Assembly (NCBI GenBank): GCA_030428695.1
Contig: JAUIEM010000130.1
Location: 1-22,967 of the forward strand
Length of the DNA: 22,967 nucleotides
Reading direction: 5' to 3'
Source: a bacterium
GTDB taxonomy: Bacteria; Planctomycetota; J058; JAJDCP01
Every line of letters begins with the position of its first letter. Within the stretch, counting starts at the first letter, position 1. This document shows positions 17,934 through 22,967 of the stretch, in pieces. Position numbers and translations under genes: made by a program. The notes beneath the pieces are model-generated. The model saw only the letters and a program-made list of their open reading frames with translations. It was not told the DNA's origin and made no database searches.

Positions 17934-20597
17934 ATGTCCGCCCCCTCCTACGACGAAGTCTGCGAGTGGCTGCGCGCCCGCAAGGACGCGCGCCCGTCCT
18001 CGCTGGTCGGCTCGAGCGAGCGCATCGCCCGCAGCCTGCTGACCCCGTCCCGGGAGGGCAGCTCCGCGCAGCTCGCCTCGCTGATCGGCGCGCTGCGCTC
18101 GACGCCCCGGGCCGGGGAGAAGGCCTTCGAGCCGCCGGCCTCGGGCGCGGTCGAGGCCTCGCTCTTCCCCGGCCGGGCCGCTTCGCGCGGCGCCGCCCGG
18201 GACGCGACCCCGGGCTGGCTCGAGGACGGCTACGAGCTGCTCGGGGTGCTCACCGGCGGCATGGGCGAGCTGTTCGTATGCTTCGACCAACACAACGGCC
18301 TGCCCTTCGTGCTCAAGACCTTCCGCGACGACGTCTTCGCCGGCAACGCCCGGCTGCTGCCCGCCTTCGTCAAGGAGCTGACCTTCTGGTGCGGCCTGCG
18401 CCCCCACCCGAACATCGTCCGCGCCTACGGCAGCCGCATGCTCGACGACAAGCCCCACCTGTTCCTCGAGCTGGTCTGTGGGCCGACGCTGGCCGAGGTG
18501 CTGCGCGAGGGCACGCTCGGGCCGCCGGACGCGGTCGAGCTCGGCCTGCAGGTGTGCGCGGCGCTGCAGCACGCCTGCAGCCACTCGGTGCACTTCGTCC
18601 ACGGCGACCTCAAACCCTCCAACCTGCTGCTCGCGGGGGAGCAGGCCAAGCTGACCGACTTCGGCCTGGCCCGCACGGCCGGGGTCGGCGGCCCGGACCG
18701 GGCGAGCGGCACGCCGCCGTACATGGCGCCCGAGCTGTGGCGCGGCGAGGAGGTCACCGAGAAAGCCGACGTCTACGCCCTCGGGGTGCTGTTGTGGGAA
18801 GCGCTCGCCGGCCGGCGTCCCTTCCCCGGCAAGGACCTCCGCGCCCTGCGCGCGGCCCACCTCGAGCAGGCGCCGCCGCCGGTGCGGCTGCCGCGGGAGT
18901 GGAGCCCGCTCGGCTTCACGCTGCTGAGCTGCCTGGCGAAGAACCCCGCCGAGCGGCCGCCGGTCGAAGAGCTCGCGAAGGCCCTCGGCAGCCTGCGGAA
19001 GACCTCCGACACGCGGCGCTTCCGGACCTCCAGCGGCACCTTTCAGCGGCTGCGCAAGGCCGTGCAGCGCTGGCTGCCGGAGCGCCAGGTCGTGCTGCCC
19101 GAGCTCGGCAGCCAGCCGAGCAGCGGCGTCGAGGCGACGATCCGCGCCCGCCTCGTGCGCGTCCTCTCGCAGCCCCTCGACGCCCGAGGTCTCGACGCCC
19201 TGTGCGCGCTGTCCCGGCTGCGGGGCCGGCACGCGCGGGCCTTCGGTGAGCTTCCGCCGCTGGCCTCCAAGGTCCCGGCCGCCCTGGAGGAGCGCGCGGA
19301 CCTGCGCGAGCTCTACCTGCCCCGCGGAGACTTCTCCGGCCGCCGCCTGCGCGGCTCCAACCTGCTCGGGGCCGACCTGCGCGAGAGCCGCTGGCGGGAG
19401 GCGCAGCTCCTGCGCGTGTCGTTGCGAGATGCGGACCTGCGCGGCGCCGATCTGCGCGAGGCGGCCCTGGTCGAGGTCGACCTGCAGGGCGCCGACCTGC
19501 GGAAGGCGCGCCTGGCGGGCCTCGACCTGCGCCGTTGCTCCCTGCCCCGCGCCCTCGAGGGAGCCGACCTGCGCGGCACCCGCCTCGACGGCTGCGACCT
19601 GCAGGGCGCCCGCTTGACCGACGCCGACGTGCGGGAGGCGCGCCTGGCGGGGGCCGACCTGCGCCGCGCCGACCTGCGCGGCGCCCGCCTCGAAGGGGTC
19701 GACCTCGCGACGGCCCGGCTCACCGGTGCGAACCTGCGCGGGGCGCTGATCGACCCGGCGACGACGCTGCCCGCCGACGTCGCCGCCGACCGCCTCGGTC
19801 CCGACCCCCTGCTCGGCACGCTGCTGGCCGGGCGCTTCTTCGTCAAGCGGCGCCTCGCCCGCAACGAGGTCGGGGCGCTCTACCGGGTCGTCGACGAGCA
19901 GGGGGCGGAGCACGCCCTGCGCTGGGTCCCGACCGGCCGTTACCTGCGCAGCTACCCGACCCGGCGCACCCTGACCCACAAGGACGCGGTGCGCCGCCCC
20001 CTCGGGGCGCTGCTGTCCCTGCGCCATCCGCGCCTGGTGCCGCTGCACGAGGCGGGGATGTGCGCGGAGGGCAGCTTCCTGACGATGGAGCACGTCCACG
20101 GGAGCAGCTTCGCGACCCGGATCGCCTCCGGTCCGGTCGAGGTCGACCGCGCCCTGGCCTGGACCCGCCGCCTGCTCGAGGGGCTGGCGGTGCTGCACGG
20201 CAACAGCATCGCCCACCTCTGCCTCAGCCCGCGCACGGTGCTGCTCGGCGAGGGCGGAGTGCGGCTGGCCGGCCTCGGCTGCGGGCCGCTCTTCCAGTGG
20301 GCCGACCGGCCGCCGTACTACCTCGCCCCCGAGCAGCTGATCGGCCAGGGCACCGGGCCGCGCAGCGACGTCTTCAGCGTCGGGGTGATCCTCTGGGAGC
20401 TGCTCGCCGGGCGCGTCTTCGAGAGCCGCAAGCGGCGCTTCGCGCCGAGCCTGTTCGACCCCGTCCCCGACCTCTCCCTGCCCGCGCTCGACAGCCGCGA
20501 CCGCCTGCGCGGCCTGCTCGCCCGGATGCTCGAGGTCGATCCGACCCGGCGGCCGGCCTCGGCCCGCCACGCCCTCGAAGGGCTCGCGCGGATCTGA
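17934..20597 (+). CDS. Ser/Thr protein kinase - pentapeptide repeat - pseudokinase fusion
   Basis: This is an 887-residue cytoplasmic protein with no membrane segment. The ATG at 17934 has GGAGG four bases upstream. The first kinase domain covers about residues 98-345. It has a Gly loop (GVLTGGMGELF), Lys128 in VLKTF, a catalytic loop HGDLKPSN at 223-230 with Asp225, DFG at 242-244, and PYMAPELW. It is therefore complete, but is a non-RD kinase (HGD, not HRD). Residues about 455-605 are pentapeptide repeats, with many A(D/N)LRG/ADLRE units, predicted to form a right-handed quadrilateral helix. Residues about 630-887 are a second kinase fold that has lost catalysis. Lys is Arg663, the loop reads HLCLSPRT (761-768, Asp replaced by Cys763), and DFG reads GLG (780-782). 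An FHA-domain gene lies 2.2 kb away on the same strand. Confidence 0.92.
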   Translation: MSAPSYDEVCEWLRARKDARPSSLVGSSERIARSLLTPSREGSSAQLASLIGALRSTPRAGEKAFEPPASGAVEASLFPGRAASRGAARDATPGWLEDGYELLGVLTGGMGELFVCFDQHNGLPFVLKTFRDDVFAGNARLLPAFVKELTFWCGLRPHPNIVRAYGSRMLDDKPHLFLELVCGPTLAEVLREGTLGPPDAVELGLQVCAALQHACSHSVHFVHGDLKPSNLLLAGEQAKLTDFGLARTAGVGGPDRASGTPPYMAPELWRGEEVTEKADVYALGVLLWEALAGRRPFPGKDLRALRAAHLEQAPPPVRLPREWSPLGFTLLSCLAKNPAERPPVEELAKALGSLRKTSDTRRFRTSSGTFQRLRKAVQRWLPERQVVLPELGSQPSSGVEATIRARLVRVLSQPLDARGLDALCALSRLRGRHARAFGELPPLASKVPAALEERADLRELYLPRGDFSGRRLRGSNLLGADLRESRWREAQLLRVSLRDADLRGADLREAALVEVDLQGADLRKARLAGLDLRRCSLPRALEGADLRGTRLDGCDLQGARLTDADVREARLAGADLRRADLRGARLEGVDLATARLTGANLRGALIDPATTLPADVAADRLGPDPLLGTLLAGRFFVKRRLARNEVGALYRVVDEQGAEHALRWVPTGRYLRSYPTRRTLTHKDAVRRPLGALLSLRHPRLVPLHEAGMCAEGSFLTMEHVHGSSFATRIASGPVEVDRALAWTRRLLEGLAVLHGNSIAHLCLSPRTVLLGEGGVRLAGLGCGPLFQWADRPPYYLAPEQLIGQGTGPRSDVFSVGVILWELLAGRVFESRKRRFAPSLFDPVPDLSLPALDSRDRLRGLLARMLEVDPTRRPASARHALEGLARI

Positions 20598-20603
20598 GGC
20601 CTG

Positions 20604-22238
20604 TCAGGGCCCGCGCAGGGCCGGCCCGTGATGGTGGATCCAGCCGTCCTCGTCGGCGATGACCGCCCGCAGCAGCTCCGGCCGCGCCTCGACGACCTCG
20701 AGGGCCTCGGCGTGCGAGAGATGCGCGGGCAGCCAGGCCTCGATCACCGCCCGCCGTGCCCGCCAGCTCCCGTCGTCCCGCGCCGGGCGCATCAGGTTGC
20801 AGGGCACCTCCTGGCCGAGCAGGACGCAGTCGAAGCCACCGAGCCCGTAGATCGGGATGTTCCCGCCGATGAAGCCGAGGGCGTCGAGGAAGGGCCGGCC
20901 CCGCAGGCTGAGCGGCGCCCGCTCCCGGTACAGGGCGAGCAGCAGCTCGACCCCCGACACGTCGGTGTCCGCGCGGGCCTGCCTCCAGAAGGCGGTGTCG
21001 CGCTGGCGGTTGAACTTGAAGTGCACGGCGAGGAACCAGCGCAGGGCGTCCCACTGGTTCGCCATCACGCGGTTGAGGAGCCGCCGCGCGGTGCCGTCGC
21101 GGCGGTCGCCGGGGAAGCACGCGGTCAGGAGCCGCAGGGCCTGCTCGATCATCACCAGGCCGGACGACTCGAGGGGCTCGACGAAGGCGTAGGCGTTGCC
21201 GATCGCGACCACGTTGCCGCGCCAGCACTCGGCGTGGCGGCCGGAGCGGAAGGGGATCGCGCGGAAGTCCCGGGCCTGCGGGAAGACCGCGTGGATCTCC
21301 GCCTCGGCCTGCCGGTCGTCGCAGCAGGCAGAGCGGAAGACGTAGCCGTTGTGATCCCGATCGCGCTGGGGGATCACCCAGCACCAGCCGTGGTCCATCG
21401 TCTTCGCGGTCGTGAAGGGCTTGATCGCGCCGCCGTGGGGCGCGGTGAAACACAGCGCCCGGTCGGTGGACAGGCTGCTCGCGAAGCTGTGGTACGGGAC
21501 CTTCAGCGTCTTCTCCAGCAGGAAGGAGACGAACCCCGAGCAGTCGATGTAGAGGTCGAAGGCGAAGCGGCGCCCGTCTTCGGCGATCAGGCAGGCGACC
21601 TCCCCCCGCTCGTCGAGCTGCGCCTCCGCGATCCTGCACTCGACCCGACGCACCCCCCGCGCACGGGCGAGGTCGCTGAGAAAGCGCACCAGGCGAACGT
21701 TGTCGAGGTGGTACGCGAAGGAGGTCTGCGGCAGGAAGGAGTGGAAGTCGTCGTCGGCGAAGACCAGCGGCGTCTTCTCGTGCTCCATCAGCAGCGACTG
21801 GATCGTCATCGCGTTGATCGAGCCCTCGTGGCGCAGCGACCCGAGGATGCCGAGGCCGGGCTCCGCCCAGTCGAAGGGCGCGTGGAAGTACCCGCCCGGG
21901 CGCCCCCACTCGAACTTGATGCCCTGCTTCCAGGTCGGCTCGACCGCGCGGTGGAAGTCGACGATGTCGATGCCGAGCTGGACGTGCAGATCGTACAGGA
22001 ACGCGGGCACGGTCGCCTCGCCGACGCCGATCGTCGGGATCGCCGCGGACTCGAGCAGGGTCACCTCGAGATGGGGCAGCCGGGCCTGCAGGAACAGCGC
22101 GCTCAGGTAGCCGGCGGTGCCGCCGCCGAGGATGCCGACGGAGCGGTAGCTGTCCCGGAAGGTCTCCGGGTCGAGCCCGCTCCGGGCGTTGGACTCCGCC
22201 TCGAGCCGCCGCGGCGGAAGGTCGGGCAGGGCTGGCAC
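20604..22238 (-). CDS. Flavin-dependent tryptophan halogenase-family protein, coupled to a peptide gene
   Basis: This 544-residue FAD-dependent halogenase family member would use FADH2, O2 and halide to make hypohalous acid and halogenate an indole ring. Visible motifs are the FAD site GILGGGTAG (35-43) and GVGEATVP (71-78). WKQGIKFEW (103-111) contains Lys104, aligned with the catalytic Lys79 of PrnA. The diagnostic WxWxIP appears as GWCWVIP (284-290), and EPLESSG (354-360) has Glu357, aligned with PrnA Glu346. All catalytic elements are kept. The only plausible start is the GTG at 22238, two bases after the TAG of the upstream 92-residue peptide and without its own ribosome binding site. 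Translation is thus probably coupled. The longer open frame to 22961 overlaps the peptide gene and is not credible. No flavin reductase is nearby. The substrate is inferred to be the peptide. Confidence 0.92.
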   Translation of the reverse strand: MPALPDLPPRRLEAESNARSGLDPETFRDSYRSVGILGGGTAGYLSALFLQARLPHLEVTLLESAAIPTIGVGEATVPAFLYDLHVQLGIDIVDFHRAVEPTWKQGIKFEWGRPGGYFHAPFDWAEPGLGILGSLRHEGSINAMTIQSLLMEHEKTPLVFADDDFHSFLPQTSFAYHLDNVRLVRFLSDLARARGVRRVECRIAEAQLDERGEVACLIAEDGRRFAFDLYIDCSGFVSFLLEKTLKVPYHSFASSLSTDRALCFTAPHGGAIKPFTTAKTMDHGWCWVIPQRDRDHNGYVFRSACCDDRQAEAEIHAVFPQARDFRAIPFRSGRHAECWRGNVVAIGNAYAFVEPLESSGLVMIEQALRLLTACFPGDRRDGTARRLLNRVMANQWDALRWFLAVHFKFNRQRDTAFWRQARADTDVSGVELLLALYRERAPLSLRGRPFLDALGFIGGNIPIYGLGGFDCVLLGQEVPCNLMRPARDDGSWRARRAVIEAWLPAHLSHAEALEVVEARPELLRAVIADEDGWIHHHGPALRGP

Positions 22239-22240
22239 GG

Positions 22241-22519
22241 CTACCAGTTCGGGCCGGGGAACCAGTTCGGGCCGGGGAACTTGCGTCCGCCCGACGCCGC
22301 CTGGTAGACGTTCTGCAGCGCCGAGAGCGTCGCCGCCGTCTTCTCCATCGCCGCGGCGATGTCCTTGAGGTCCCGCGGCCCCAGCGCTCTGTTCTTGTCC
22401 CGCAGGCGCTGCTTCAGGCGCTCGAGGCTGCGCACGCAGCCGCCCTCGATGCCCTCGAACTTCCGCAGGTTGGCGGGTCCGCCGAGCTGCCCTTCGACGT
22501 CGGTCTGTCGATTCTCCAT
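22241..22519 (-). CDS. Putative RiPP precursor peptide with duplicated FPGPNW core
   Basis: This is a 92-residue peptide with start ATG at 22519, a strong GGAGGAG four bases upstream, and a TAG stop. It matches no family I recognise. Residues 1-27 are Gly-rich. Residues 28-76 form a charged amphipathic helical stretch (SLERLKQRLRDKNRAL, DLKDIAAAMEKTAATLSALQ). Then comes a Gly-Gly at 77-78, RK, and two exact copies of FPGPNW (81-86, 87-92) ending in Trp. The plan of helical leader, Gly-Gly and short aromatic tail is that of a ribosomally made, modified peptide. The only Trp residues in the protein are W86 and W92, and the next gene is a tryptophan halogenase. Halogenation of one or both Trp is the natural inference. 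A plain accessory or anchor role for the halogenase cannot be ruled out. Confidence 0.75.
   Translation of the reverse strand: MENRQTDVEGQLGGPANLRKFEGIEGGCVRSLERLKQRLRDKNRALGPRDLKDIAAAMEKTAATLSALQNVYQAASGGRKFPGPNWFPGPNW
22244..22279. repeat. Perfect 18-bp tandem duplication encoding FPGPNW twice
   Basis: On the plus strand the unit ccagttcgggccggggaa occurs at 22244-22261 and again at 22262-22279 without a mismatch. On the minus strand each unit encodes Phe-Pro-Gly-Pro-Asn-Trp. Identity at the DNA level, including third positions, indicates a recent duplication or active homogenisation of the core. Confidence 0.97.
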
Positions 22520-22845
22520 CGTTCTCCTCCAGTCCGCTCCTGGTCGTACCCCTGCAATCCCCGGGTTCTGCGGCGGGAGGGTGATTTTTGGGAAAAGTCT
22601 GCCGCAGACGCCGACGGCGGCCTACCGGATCTGCGCCCGGATCGTGGTGGTGGCGAGGCGAAGCGACCAGCTCCACCAGCGCGAGCCTCTCCATCGTGCG
22701 CGGTGAAGTGCGCGAGCCGCCCCGCACAGGATCCCCAACCCCCGCCGCGACGGAGTATTGCGACGAGGCCATCTGGATGGCGGGGCCCGTACGAGCTACA
22801 ATGGCCGGGGAGTTTCCCCCTCTAGATGGAAGCGCTGGCGAGCCT
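22520..22845. other. Non-coding gap between divergent peptide/halogenase and FHA genes, with a 13-bp palindrome
   Basis: No gene is credible in these 326 bases. A perfect odd palindrome GTCTGC-C-GCAGAC (22597-22609) lies about 80 bases upstream of the peptide ATG, next to an A/T-rich patch (22582-22596), and could be an operator. TACAAT at 22797-22802 may be a -10 element for the FHA gene on the plus strand, without a clear -35. No terminator is expected or seen, because both genes point outward. Confidence 0.45.
22524..22530 (-). promoter_or_regulatory. Strong ribosome binding site of the peptide gene
   Basis: GGAGGAG lies four bases before the ATG at 22519. It is the best ribosome binding site in this part of the window and sets the start of the 92-residue peptide. 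The halogenase that follows has none, so the peptide should be translated in excess over the enzyme, as expected for substrate and catalyst. Confidence 0.8.
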
Positions 22846-22967
22846 ATGGCGAGCATCCAGATTCTCAGCGGCTGCCGTGAAGGACAGGTCCTCGAGCTGC
22901 GTCCGAAACGGCAGATCCTCGGCAACAGCGAAAAGGCCGATGTGCCGATCGGCGAAGGCATCCGGAT
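22846..22967 (+). CDS. FHA-domain protein (partial, runs off right edge)
   Basis: Only 40 codons are present. The frame reads MASIQILSGCREGQVLELR, then PKRQILGNSEKADVPIGEG, which matches the first strands of a forkhead-associated domain (the G..GQ..L pattern, then the G-x-S loop). FHA domains bind phosphothreonine and commonly partner Ser/Thr kinases such as the one encoded at 17934-20597. The conserved Arg of the GR-x-S loop is Asn here (LGNS), which may weaken phosphopeptide binding. An in-frame ATG at 22801 would add 15 residues; the start at 22846 is preferred because FHA homology begins at once. What follows the domain lies outside the window. Confidence 0.75.
   Translation, partial: MASIQILSGCREGQVLELRPKRQILGNSEKADVPIGEGIR

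Noticed and set aside
14444..17935. 1163-codon minus-strand open frame opposite the ATP-grasp genes
   Set aside because: It is antisense to two conserved enzymes with intact motifs. The translation has no recognisable family.
19313..19750. DNA-level tandem repeat or CRISPR-like array in the kinase gene
   Set aside because: The periodic gacctgcgcggc units are irregular 15-base codon repeats encoding the pentapeptide domain. There are no constant repeats with unique spacers.
17490..20570. 1026-codon minus-strand open frame opposite the kinase gene
   Set aside because: Its apparent repeats (QVGAAQ and similar) are the antisense image of the pentapeptide-repeat codons.
22231..22240. TGGCACG near the halogenase start as a second sigma-54 site
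   Set aside because: The required TTGCA does not follow at the right spacing, and the sequence lies at a coding junction on the wrong strand for the halogenase.
22359..22706. 115-codon plus-strand open frame opposite the peptide gene and its upstream region
   Set aside because: It lacks a ribosome binding site and has Arg/Ser-rich shadow composition. The minus-strand peptide has better start signals and explains the repeat.
20604..22961. Halogenase with a 241-residue N-terminal extension starting at 22961
   Set aside because: The extension is Arg-rich, overlaps the peptide gene completely in another frame, and contains the shadow of the FPGPNW repeat. The FAD domain begins soon after the GTG at 22238.

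Overview
The window is GC-rich (roughly 70%) and tightly packed, and is typical bacterial chromosome. Several features suggest a high-GC member of the Planctomycetota: an FG-GAP/ASPIC-UnbV protein paired with a TPR lipoprotein, a Uma2-family protein, a secreted P-domain protein, a Ser/Thr kinase with pentapeptide repeats, a neighbouring FHA protein, and a canonical sigma-54 promoter. Myxococcota is the main alternative. This placement is inferred from gene content only. No rRNA, tRNA, CRISPR array, transposase or phage gene was seen.

Layout. Positions 1-436 (-) hold the start of a secreted P-domain protein that runs off the left edge. From 10975 down to 624 (-) there are eight co-directional genes, five of whose junctions are 4-bp stop/start overlaps: CobW-family GTPase, small lipoprotein, M48 membrane protease with a TPR-like tail, priA, lpdA, lipB, TPR lipoprotein, and FG-GAP/ASPIC protein. 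lpdA-lipB is a lipoate/2-oxoacid dehydrogenase pair, and the CobW GTPase and M48 protease may share zinc biology. Next come a Uma2-family protein (+), a SAM methyltransferase (-) broken by an in-frame TAG, a degenerate CPBP-like membrane protein (+), glycogen synthase glgA (-), and two tandem ATP-grasp paralogues (+). The first ATP-grasp start codon overlaps the glgA start codon in a shared CATG. A textbook sigma-54 promoter at 17274-17289 drives an unrecognised 125-residue protein. It is followed by an 887-residue protein with a kinase, a pentapeptide domain and a pseudokinase.

The most notable region is 20604-22519 (-). A 92-residue peptide with a strong ribosome binding site ends in an exact duplication, FPGPNW-FPGPNW. 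Its stop codon lies 2 nt from the GTG start of a flavin-dependent tryptophan halogenase that keeps its catalytic motifs. The peptide has a charged helical leader, then Gly-Gly, then a short Pro/Gly/Trp-rich tail ending in Trp. This looks like a minimal RiPP cassette in which the halogenase would act on the two Trp residues of the peptide. The reading is inferred from sequence and context. No other maturation enzyme or exporter is visible before the window ends in the first 40 codons of an FHA-domain gene.
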